From positions 12,790,625 through 12,854,624 of the forward strand of contig CM034537.1 in the NCBI GenBank assembly GCA_020002185.1: DNA of 64,000 nt, written 5' to 3'. The notes beneath the pieces are model-generated. The model saw only the letters and a program-made list of their open reading frames with translations. It searched no databases and was not told the DNA's origin. The DNA is from Paraescarpia echinospica (lineage: Eukaryota > Annelida > Polychaeta > Sabellida > Siboglinidae). Position 1 is the first letter of the stretch. Each line of letters opens with the position of its first letter. Shown one piece after another: positions 52,391-61,689 of the stretch. Both the position numbers and the translations under genes were made by a program.

Positions 52391-53045
52391 GTCCGCCGAC
52401 GCCGCCGCCACCACCACCGCCGCCACCCTTCCGTACGTACACGTACTGAAGGTCATCGTCCGGAAATATGCACGTACGCAAACGCATGTCCTCTTCCGTT
52501 TCCTGTTTCAGATCCACTAATAGATACCCGTACGCCGACGACGTCGCGTCTTTGAAAGCCTCTATCATGTAGTTGACCTTTCCCGGGTACATCTGTTTCG
52601 CTAGGTGACCTACTTGACCCGCGTCTCGAGGACTCTTGAATAGAACTATGTATTGAGCGTTCAGGCTGATTGTACGGTTTTCTTTCCCTTTCGGAAACAT
52701 GTTCTGACGTAATTGTACGACCGACGTATTACAATGATGACTTTTTTTAGTAAATAGTACCGTCACCCGGCTATCGGTCTCCTCCATGAGGTCGTCGAGT
52801 ACTAGAAGCGTTCTCGCTTTACCGTCTAAACGTTTCGGATCCGGCAGGCCGTCTACGAACTCTATTTTCGAAGACATAGACGCGTAGCCGCTCTGCCACT
52901 GTCCGTAACACCACAGGATTTTCTCCGGCGGCGGATCGATCATAGTGTCGTAACGTATCAAACGCTCGACGAACGTCGTCTTACCGCATCCCGTAGGACC
53001 GGCTACTATACACGTAAAAGGATGCTTCAACGACGGTCCGTTCAT
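52386..53045 (-). CDS. ATP: A32/FtsK-like genome packaging ATPase
   Basis: 219 residues. Walker A is GPTGCGKT (residues 16-23), Walker B LLVLDDL (80-86), and the family signature 'QNMFPKGKENRTISLNAQY' starts at about 114 with 'VLFKSPRDAGQ' after it. Relatives pump DNA into preformed capsids. It ends in a poly-glycine tail from a CCG/CCA repeat. A TATAAAAA box lies 43 bp upstream of ATG 53045. The ATPase is intact, unlike its decayed relative at 33560. Confidence 0.93.
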   Translation of the reverse strand: MNGPSLKHPFTCIVAGPTGCGKTTFVERLIRYDTMIDPPPEKILWCYGQWQSGYASMSSKIEFVDGLPDPKRLDGKARTLLVLDDLMEETDSRVTVLFTKKSHHCNTSVVQLRQNMFPKGKENRTISLNAQYIVLFKSPRDAGQVGHLAKQMYPGKVNYMIEAFKDATSSAYGYLLVDLKQETEEDMRLRTCIFPDDDLQYVYVRKGGGGGGGGGVGGL

Positions 53046-53073
53046 TTTTCACGACTGAACGACGAACACTTTT

Positions 53074-53523
53074 TTACTCCTTTTTATACTCATCGCGCAA
53101 CTCCATCAACATTTTACCGAGCGTGTTCTTCCCCCGATCGCCCGCGATTCCGCTACCCCAGAAACCCTCCTTACTCGCTACCCATTCCACCAATTCGTCG
53201 TCCCCAGTCGCCAACAGTGAATCCTTCAAATCGCTCGCTCCGTCAAACTTCCTCTTCAACAACATCTTCATACATTCCACCCTAACGTCGGTCCATTTTT
53301 TTTTCATTCTCTGTAGTCGAATGTCGTAACTGCGTCGTTTCGCTGCGTAAGAGCTTAGCGAACTTTTGATTATTTCGGCGCATTCCACGTCCTCGTAGAA
53401 TAGCGCCTTCCTATACTGATAGGCGTGCTCGACGGATCGAAAGCCTCGACCGAACGCCGACAGTCGACGCATATACATATTCGACAAGAACGACCGCGAT
53501 CCACCAAACCTTATAGGCGACAT
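53074..53523 (-). CDS. NADAR-domain protein (YbiA-like N-glycosidase fold)
   Basis: 149 residues covering one complete NADAR domain: 'SFLSNMY' near the start, 'SVEHAYQYRKAL' (E and H of the active-site region), 'KKWTDVRVECM', 'LLATGDDELVEW', 'GFWGSG', and 'GKNTLGKMLMELRDE' at the end. NADAR proteins act on N-glycosidic bonds of riboflavin precursors, and some remove ADP-ribose from nucleic acid bases. Such a gene in a Polinton could reverse host ADP-ribosylation or act in NAD metabolism; this is inference. It is the first gene of the leftward set, 28 bp before the ATPase ATG, behind its own TATA box. Confidence 0.85.
   Translation of the reverse strand: MSPIRFGGSRSFLSNMYMRRLSAFGRGFRSVEHAYQYRKALFYEDVECAEIIKSSLSSYAAKRRSYDIRLQRMKKKWTDVRVECMKMLLKRKFDGASDLKDSLLATGDDELVEWVASKEGFWGSGIAGDRGKNTLGKMLMELRDEYKKE
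53081..53088 (-). promoter_or_regulatory. TATA box of the packaging ATPase
   Basis: TATAAAAA on the minus strand inside the 3' end of the NADAR gene, first T 43 bp before ATG 53045. Confidence 0.55.
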
Positions 53524-53557
53524 CGTACCGACTACCGATCACCCGCTACCGCCACCG

Positions 53558-53565
53558 CTTATATA
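53558..53565 (-). promoter_or_regulatory. TATA box of the NADAR gene
   Basis: TATATAAG, first T 42 bp before ATG 53523. Confidence 0.55.
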
Positions 53566-53624
53566 CCACTTGCGACTGACCTTTCGATCCACCGCTAGGT
53601 GATCTCCCGAATCTAATAAAAAGT

Positions 53625-53698
53625 TGCGACTAGGGTTCAAACCCGGAACCTTTCGATCCCTAGGCGAACACTCTCCTAAGAGAGCTATACCGTCGCCA
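53625..53698 (-). other. tRNA-like element with A/B-box-like motifs
   Basis: The minus strand shows a D-arm-like TAGCTC…GAGT, a 7-nt anticodon-like loop containing TAGGG, a T-arm-like CCGGGTTTGAACCCTAG, a GCGAC/GTCGC closing helix and a TTTTT stretch after it. The acceptor-to-D-arm spacing is too long for a standard tRNA, and some pairs mismatch. It may be a degenerate tRNA, a Pol III promoter or a tRNA-derived insertion. Confidence 0.4.
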
Positions 53699-54142
53699 AG
53701 GATTATGCAGGGTTTTGCCCCGGTTATATCTCACCGCTAGGTGACCTCTCGAATCTACAAACGCATTACGTCAGCACTACGAATGTTCCATGGTTTTAGC
53801 GTGGTTAGCGCGATAAACGCATTATTGCTTACGTCAGCGCGCTCTAGGTACGGCGTTGATCGCTAGGACTAAAATACTCTCCGCACTCACCGCTAGGTGG
53901 CATCTCTCTAGTGTACTGTCAATCATTCAATTAGTATCAAATTACATCGCTCATCAATCACGTTTTTTATAAGTAGGTTTCCCAAACTCATTAGTGTCAA
54001 CCACGAAGCCTTTGATCTTTTTTTATGCATAGGATTAGTCTCGCATTATTGCTGACTCAGCGATGTGCAAAACTCATTAGGGGGTCATTAAATTCTTTTT
54101 TATAAGTAGGCTTTTGAGATCGTACAGCGCTGACTATCTACT

Positions 54143-54148
54143 GTCGCA
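54143..54148. repeat. Polinton target site GTCGCA (right side)
   Basis: This 6-bp sequence begins the flank immediately after …CTACT. In the uninterrupted copy the same sequence is at 35164-35169 within ggaGTCGCATGACC. A 6-bp duplication is usual for Polintons. The left duplicate is in the unsequenced part. Confidence 0.65.
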
Positions 54149-56239
54149 TGACCTGATCGCTCTGCCCTTTGACGAATGGCTCAAACAGCAGTGTGCCTCA
54201 CAGCCCTAAGCAGATTACTGGTTCAAATCCATGGAGCTGGATCTTCTCATTCTTCACTTTGTAAAGTCATGTCGCACAGCTGACTTCTCGCTCTACATGG
54301 AGACTCTTGATTCTCTTCGCACTGGATCATACCCACTATGCTCGGATACGGCCCATCTATCTCCCCGACGTGGCAACACTGCAAGTACGCTATCATGCAC
54401 TGTGTGTGCAAATCCAACATGGTCACTTCATGGGACAGAAAACAAGGCGAGCATTCTCAAAATCTCACGTGACCAGATGCACGAACAACTCATCAATTGG
54501 TTCAAGAATCATGCTGGTGTCATCGAGAACCTGAATGACCCACGCACAGTTCGCCGTGAGCAGGTCGTTCGCTCTGAGATGGCGCGGCATAACCACGGAA
54601 TTTGAGGGCACAAAGGAGTCAGATGAACAGGTGCACCATGAACAGTACCCCAAGTTCCAAGCTGACTGCAAGTCTGTTGTGCTGGCGCTGGTGGATGCCT
54701 TTGAGGAGCTGGGAAACCCCTTCATGAGCTGCTTGACCTTGGAATACACACCCCTTCAAACTTCATGCCTCCAAACATGGTAGACAATGTGAGGAAGATG
54801 AAGGACATTGGATTACAGAGATACAAAGCAATTGTGGAGAAGAAAGTCAGCTCCAAGGAGGAGACATTCACTGCTGAAATACCCCAAACCACTCTGAAGC
54901 TGTTCAAGGCTTCACTCTCACAACCACGCCGGAAGTCAGAGGTGGTCATTGTCAAGGACCAACAAGCCAATGTGATCCAGATTGTGCTGTCAGCTCATTC
55001 TGGTCGCAACATCAACAAGTCAGTGTTCTTTCATGAGAGCTTTGCCTCCATGGAACCAAGAGCGAGATCCTGGACTGCATTGTCCCAGCAGATCTCACAA
55101 ATCGCAGACCCGTGACGACTGCTGCTGTGCTGGATGGTGCTGTGCTCGTTCAAATGCTTCGTTCTGGAAATGCTGTGACCATCGGAGACTATTTCACAGA
55201 CGTGTTTGTGCCATACATCTTCTCCTGGTTTGAAACAAATGACCGGGTTGACATTGTCTGGGATGTGTATTCCAAGACGAGCCTGAAGTCAGGAACTCGG
55301 GAGCAAAGAGGCAGCGGAGCGCGGAGGCGGGTTACTCTCTCAACTAAAGTTCCTGGCAATTGGGCTGCCTTCCTACGTGTGAACCTGAACAAGCAGGAAT
55401 TCTTGGTTGAGTTGGCCAAAAGCTTGACGCACATGAAGCTTCCACATGGCAAGCAGCTCTTCACCACCATTCTCAGTAAATGTGTGAGTTCACTGGCAGG
55501 CGCTGATGTTGGTGCACTGTTTCCATCCACACGCGAGGAAGCCGACACCAGGATGTTTCTGCATGTAGCTGCAGTTACCGATACCGGTCATCGTCAATTG
55601 ATTGTCCGCACCAGTGACATGGATGTTGTAATGCCAGGCGTCTCCACTTTTGCGGCCCTCGGACATGATTGATGAACTCTGGATTGCTTTTGGAATGCGG
55701 CGAAACTTCAGGTATATTCCAGTGCATGTCATCACACATGGACTTGTACCAGTCCAAGGTTAATGGGGTGCGACACGGCCTCAGCGTTCTTTGGCTAAGG
55801 CAAAAAGACGGCATAGTCAGTGTGGCAGTCCCTCACACGCCCATGCTCGAGATATTCGTCATGCAGATATATGGGAAGAAACTTCGAGCACATGCCTCCA
55901 CGCAACGACTCTCCGCCTCAGCACCTCCTCAGAGTAGCCTATCAGAGTGGACACGTGTGGGGTAATACGCTCATCAAAGCTCCAGATCCAGTCTCTCCAA
56001 CAGAATGGAGATGGCAGCAAGAGTTCCCAAACTATGTGCCAACTCCAGTCTACACCACAACTCCCACCATTTCGAGCGACTTGCCAGAGCTTTTTATTTC
56101 CCAATGTAAGAAATACTGTAAGGCTACTTGTAAGTGCTGCGTGCACGGACAGCCCTGCATGTTTCTCTGCACATGTAAACGTTCATGCTCCCATATTGGT
56201 AACATGAGTGAGGTACAGATCGACGAGGAATCAGTTTAG
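54143..56239 (+). pseudogene. Copy D of the CXC-tail family, interrupted by the Polinton
   Basis: Identical in translation to copy C from 35164 onward, including 'REEADTRMFLHV' and the Cys-rich end to TAG 56237-56239. Its 5' part (equivalent to 34728-35163) is absent because the Polinton sits there. Decayed in the same way as copy C. Confidence 0.8.
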
Positions 56240-56840
56240 TCCTGAATGAAGGAAAACTATTTAGATACCACTAAGAACAATCGTATTACCTGAAGTTTGA
56301 TATCTCAAGAAACATTCAGAGAGAGACTAATGGAAGGACTAGTTATCCATGAAGCTGAAACTTGTATAAAATACCTGGACCTACTTGTCAGTACCTTACC
56401 AAACCTAAACTTATGTATCTGGAAACCAATAAATATTATTATGACAGAACATCTAAATTTAGCATTCAATCAGAAGTTCTTGTTTCCATTCTTCTAAATT
56501 TTTTTTCATGAATTTTCTCAAAATGTCAGCTTTGTGCATTTCCCCCCAGATTTGACCTTCAAATGCATTCCAAATGCTAAATCGATGCCAGAAATTAGTT
56601 CGGGAACCTCAGATTAGCTGGAAAACATGTATCATATTAGTTTATATGACATACGGTTCCTGAGCTATGAGTCGGCCACGTTTTCCAAGTTGGCCGACAG
56701 TGGCCATCTTGGATTTTAAGATGCAGCATGTGTTTTTGGATAATTTCTTTTCTATGACCCTGGGGAGCTTCTATGCCAAAGGGGACCTTTGCATCATGAC
56801 TTGAAGTCAAACCCTTTTTTGCACTTAACATGTCTACTAA
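56240..56840. other. 3' flank of copy D, no gene seen
   Basis: Same non-coding sequence as 37261-37861. Confidence 0.5.
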
Positions 56841-58260
56841 AGGGTCATGGATTCTCTCGTAAAGGGAGTACTTAACACGATGGTGTACTTAGATGACATC
56901 TTAGCAACAGGAGCAACAGAAGATGAACACTTACACACACTTGAGCGATTGCTCGAACGCCTAGTTCAAGCGGGTTTCCGACTGAAAAAAATCGAAATGC
57001 AATTTCCTGAGTAACGAAATCTAATACCTAGGACACAGGATATATGCGGAAGGAATTCACCCTTCCGGGGAGACGCTCTCAGCAATCCGCAAGGTCCCGG
57101 CACCCACCAGCATTACCGAATTACCATCATACCTTGAGATGGTCAGTCACTATGGTCGTTTCGTGCCTAACCTAGCGGCGATCCTGGCGCCCATGCATCA
57201 GTTGCTGAGGAAGGGTACGAAGTGGTGCTGGAGGTAGGCACAATAAGAGGCTTTCAGCAAGACGAAAGAGATGCTGAGTTCGCAACAGGTCGTAACGTAT
57301 TTCGACTCATCGAAGCCGTTGATCCTGACCTGTGATGTCTTTTCTTACGGGGTTGAGTCCACCCTTGCTCACGTCATGAAAGATGGTGAAGAGAAACCAA
57401 CTGCGTACCACCTCAGACGTTTCGCACAAGTTGAGAAAAACTACGCTTAAATTGGGTTGGCTGTCGTTGTGGGACTGTCACTGTGGGACTGAATGGATTT
57501 CACCAGTACTTGTGGGGTCGCAAGTTTGCTATCGTCACAGACCACAAGCCGCTTCTTGGGTTTGGGGAAACGAAGGCAGTTCCACAGAAGCTGGGCCCTG
57601 ACACTGGCTGTCTAGGAATACCAGATTATCTACAGGCCGGGCCAAAGCATTCCCAAAGCAGATGTTCTGAGTCGCCTCCAGGTAGGTGGCGTTCCGAGAC
57701 ATGTACCTGTGCCAGCTGACACGATACTGACAATGCAGTATTTGGACATGTCCCCTGTCAATGCGGCGTATGTCACATACACCACGAAACAACATGCGAC
57801 CCTGTGTTGTCACAAGTCTTCATAAAGACCAGGGATGGATTTCCAGTTCACGACGACAACGAACGTCTGAAGCCCTACATCCAAAGAAGAGCTGATTTCA
57901 GCATCCATGATGGCTGTTTCATGTGGGGCACAGGAGTGATCATTTCAACTGTCTACCACCCAGCTGTGTTGGAAGAACTGCATACTGCACATTATGGGTT
58001 CGTGTACACGAAAGCCTAATGTGGTGGCCTGGTATTGATCATGACATTGAGAAAACGATCATTACCTTGAACATCTGCATGCACAGCCGACCCAAACCAA
58101 CGGAAGCCCCCCAGCAACCGTAGTCATTACCCGATCGACCATGGTCGCGGCTGCATGTCGATTATGTTTTTTCCTGTTGGCACTATTGCGTACAGCGAAC
58201 TTGGAAGGGACCAATAAATATACTGGTCCAGGCAGTGTCTACCCAGCGCAAATAGGATCC
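56841..58260 (+). mobile_element. Decayed Ty3/Gypsy pol (RT, RNase H, integrase)
   Basis: Continues the fragment at 37862. RT has 'YLDDILATG', RNase H has 'LILTCDVFSYGV', then 'YRPGQSIPKADVLSRL' (about 57635-57680) marks the end of RNase H and the integrase region follows ('WWPGIDHDIEKTI' near 58025 and a core-like segment to about 58200). Many stops and frameshifts are present. No LTR or primer-binding site was found, so the full extent is unknown. Confidence 0.8.
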
Positions 58261-58741
58261 GTGATGTTTTCACAAAATTCTAAAGAAATGTTCTTGCGCA
58301 TGGAATCGATATCGTAAATCACTACCAGTTAGTTCACTAAATGGCGGCCATACAACAAGTTAGAACATTTGTTTTAGGAAATAATTTAGAATTAAAAAAG
58401 GAAAAACATGTAGCAGGCCTTTGTTGTGTTTGCAATGTCTTACTGGCCCTGGTGTCTATGGTTGCAATCTGCATACTGCTAGTTCCAAACTCATTTCGTT
58501 GTCATTATCGCAATGATCGGAATATAAAAAACGGCATGCCATCGTGTCTAAAAAACGCGCGATAGATAACATTCGGAAGATCTGTGTTGTAAAGAAAATT
58601 TGTGGTTGCTGATGATTAGTTTTTATTAACTATCCAACTATTTACCCCAACCCACATCCAATGACCCACATAAACGCACGTGCACACACACACACACACA
58701 CCCACCCACCCACCCACCCACACACCTACACATGTACTTAC
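58261..58741. other. No gene supported; microsatellite at about 58684-58725
   Basis: A 74-codon frame at 58341-58565 has one hydrophobic stretch but no recognised similarity. The (CA)n/(CCCA)n repeat precedes the exon at 58742. Confidence 0.35.
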
Positions 58742-58876
58742 GACTACCACAAAACAGTCAGTCTTTAGATGCTGGTTTGTTGTTGTACGAGCACTTGCAT
58801 ACTTTGTTTTCACAGTGTCCGTCATTATAACCATACACGTCAGTTGCATCATCGCAGGATTCGCCGATCTTCTTTA
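58742..58876 (-). pseudogene. EB/EGF-like exon with an in-frame TGA
   Basis: The minus-strand acceptor 'gttcgtag' and donor GTC|GTAAGT bound 135 bp of phase 1-1. The exon encodes 'KKIGESCDDATDVYGYNDGH', then 'CENKVCKCSYNN', closely like the exon at 32502-32651, but reads D-stop-LFCGS near its end. It could be a dead exon, a sequencing error or a polymorphism. It has the same strand and phase as the Cys-rich gene to the left. Confidence 0.5.
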
Positions 58877-59690
58877 CTACGAACAAATCATTGTGATTTA
58901 ATGAGGCGAATATAATAATACTTAGACCCTACTGTAATATTAGCAGTTCTGTTTGATGCGACATCTCTAGCTTCAGTGACTAATCACTGCACTCAATATA
59001 AATTAAAAGTATATTAAACAAATTGTTACACAATCATATAATGTTACTCAAAGATAATTGTGCTGAAAAATAAGGTATTCGTGGCGCTTAAATACAGTCA
59101 GCAATGGAGTATCACGAAGAAAAGGTGACGGTTCGTTCCAATGAGCAGGGCTAGTTGTATCAAATGCACGTCTGTCGACGGACTTGGACTGTAGTAGTGC
59201 ACCTAGTTGTAGAGGTGTACTACTAGAGAAGTATACATCTACAGTAGTTTGTTCATGATGCGTTGCCTGTCACACAACACGTGCAGGTCCACGTGTACTG
59301 GCGGGATATGGGTGATGCTTTGGAAATTCAGTAGATATGTGATTGTACTATATAAATAAAGAGTTGCCTTAGAGCGATTTCCTTATTGTCTTCTTGAATG
59401 TTTTATTTCGGGATCATAAGTTCACCTGAATGAATAATGCCGCAAGTATGGTCCAGGTAGGTAAGGGTATACCGATTCGACATACTGGTATTCACAATCC
59501 ATTAGACACAACCCGTTTCCTTAATATTTTTATTAGTTTTGTTTTGGCAAACTGGACAAATCAAACCGAAAAATAATAATGTTGTCTAACTCTAACATTT
59601 CTTTTGTTTTCAGATAGCTAACATGGTGTAGTTAATATGCTTAAAATATTGTGAGCACCAATTCAACCACATTTGTGTGGCGTCCGCCGG
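58877..59690. other. No gene seen
   Basis: AT-rich non-coding sequence with no supported feature. Confidence 0.4.
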
Positions 59691-61000
59691 AAAATCGTAC
59701 TTCTTTTAACACTTTTTGGTGATATTTATTAAGCCTCCGCCACTTTGTGTAAGAAAGTATACCGATTTGCTGTGAAGATACATAAAATGAAAGTTTTTAA
59801 TGCTAACTGAATGCCAGCATTACTATTACCTTTGGAATACCATACAACCGAAAGGGTTTAAATTCTCGCTTTCATGACTAATAAGTCAACTCCGAATGAT
59901 AGCATGTTTTCTGCATGGCACGTTTTCAGACTTTACACAAACTATTCCAAACAACATTCGATTTATCTTTTAATGGATATCCAAAAAACACTATTGCTTA
60001 CCATATATTTTGTTTGGTGTACATGCAAGAAAGACATACAATGTCAATATCATTGGTCAGTATTTGTGGAAACAACGGATACGTTTTAGAATGTTCCATT
60101 TGGGTGTCGTAATAAACATGAATACCTCATAGTTTCAACATATTTATAAAATACGATTTCACCTTCCATTTGGCATTGTATCACAAGCATATCGTCAACC
60201 ATTTGATTTGGCGGAATTTTCTTGTAGGTTTATTTAACTTCAGCACTGGGCTTTGAAGGGTGTGGAAGTCAACAACAAATGCTTTGTGATTTCTCCAGAC
60301 TGCATTCACTGGTCACATGATAGCGATAAATATTAGAGAAAGAAGTCTACGGCACTTTGCATGACAATATGTATATATATATATATGTTTGTTTGCGCCA
60401 AAAAATATGATTTATTTCAACACCTGTGAGTGATGTTTATTACGACATTCGCCACACTTGGTAACAACGTACGTTGTTTTTCTTACTCCGAGTATGATAA
60501 TACATAGAAGGAAAGTTTGGAATGTGTTTGAATGCTTCCAGTACTATATTACTTTTGGTTAAACAATACACAGGGAAGTGATTGTTCTTGCTTTTACGAT
60601 AAATACTCCTAACGATAGCATCTTTTCTGCACTATACATTTTATTCAAACTCGACCAAACATCATTATCTATATATATTTAATGGGTAAGGGAAAATATC
60701 TAGGGTTTATCAAACATTTTATCAGACGTATATACAAGACAGACATACAGTGTCAATTTCACCTGTGAATAATTGTGAAAATTATACCATTTGGATGTCG
60801 TAATAAACATGAATATTTCATTGTTTCAACAGTACCAACAACATATCATATAATATTTTCGCCTTCCATTTGGCAATATATCATCAACATATCTTCAAAC
60901 ATGTACAATGGGTACTTTCTGGTTGGTTTGCGTTTGCACCAGTACTGCATATTGAAGCATTTCGATTTCTGTGAAGTCGCCATATGCAGGCCCCTAAATA
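59690..61000. repeat. Old direct duplication, period about 690-700 bp
   Basis: Blocks such as 'gtcgtaataaacatgaata' (about 60105 and 60800), 'ttcgccttccatttggca' versus 'ttcaccttccatttggca', and 'gatagcat.ttttctgca' recur in the same order with heavy divergence. Non-coding. Confidence 0.65.
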
Positions 61001-61043
61001 CCTTAACTAAGGCTGCACTACTACCTGAATGTTTGCGAAAAAT

Positions 61044-61110
61044 CGGACAAAAATCTGAAAAATTCTGATGTAACTTTTCTGATACATCAGAATTTTTAGA
61101 TTTTTCTCCG
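61044..61110. repeat. Long hairpin (inverted repeat)
   Basis: Arms at 61049-61072 and 61083-61105 ('aaaaatctgaaaaattctga' versus its complement) pair over about 23 bp around a 10-nt loop, with partial pairing extending outward. It may be the relic of a small MITE. Confidence 0.7.
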
Positions 61111-61689
61111 AAAAATGGCTGAATTTTCTGATGCTGTTAATATTTTTGTGCAGTTTTCACTAGTATTTTAGATATTGACCATCAAACAGTTGGGTACAGT
61201 GTAGGTAACACCGCCATTTTGGCCAAACTCGAGCTTGTCATACAACACTATTCAGTTTTCAAATAATGAGCTACTCCCCGCTTTAGCTTGTCACTGAAGT
61301 TATCTTAATACAAGTATTCATTCTGTTGCTGTGAAATGCATTAGTATGTTACTATAGATACTCAGGTAAACGTGGCTTGTAAAACCGTTTTAATACTGTA
61401 TGCTCTACACCTCTCCCATGACAAGGTCTTCTTGCATTCATTATGCAAATCATTCTTATTTTATGTTATTTTTTATATATACTAAACTACAAGATGTCTA
61501 TCTCAAACCGTTTTCACATTTACATGTTTAATCAATCTCACATTTACGTTCAGTGCATTACGTCTATAAAACTTACGACAGGCAATGCCACAAATACATT
61601 TCATTATCGGTATATGCATATATCACAATTTGTTGAACACTCATTCACACATACAAATACATATGATAAATACCAAATGATATAAAGGC

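Larger units (their letters stand above)
39572..54142. mobile_element. Polinton/Maverick (adintovirus-like), left end missing
   Basis: At least 14.6 kb, with pPolB, retroviral-type integrase, packaging ATPase, adenovirus-type protease, major and minor capsid proteins, core-like and membrane proteins, all uninterrupted. Early/replication-type genes point right and the integrase, packaging and virion genes point left; the two groups converge at about 46026-46173. The right end is …CTACT, fitting the AG…CT termini of Polintons, followed by GTCGCA, which is uninterrupted in the empty-site copy at 35164. The element is GC- and CpG-rich against an AT-rich host. The left terminal inverted repeat cannot be checked. 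Confidence 0.92.
53524..54142. repeat. Right terminal region of the Polinton
   Basis: Non-coding. It has three copies of an ACCGCTAGGTG-centred motif (53591, 53731, 53890), two 'ttacgtcagc'-like sites, and two copies of 'ttttttataagtagg' (about 53965 and 54094) whose minus strand reads TATAAAAAA toward the genes. It ends …CTACT at 54142. It probably contains the terminal inverted repeat, but the left partner is missing. Confidence 0.6.
54143..57550 (+). repeat. Right copy of the 3.4-kb near-identical direct repeat
   Basis: Aligns to 35164-38571 at constant offset 18979 and continues past the point where the left copy enters gap 2. Confidence 0.9.
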
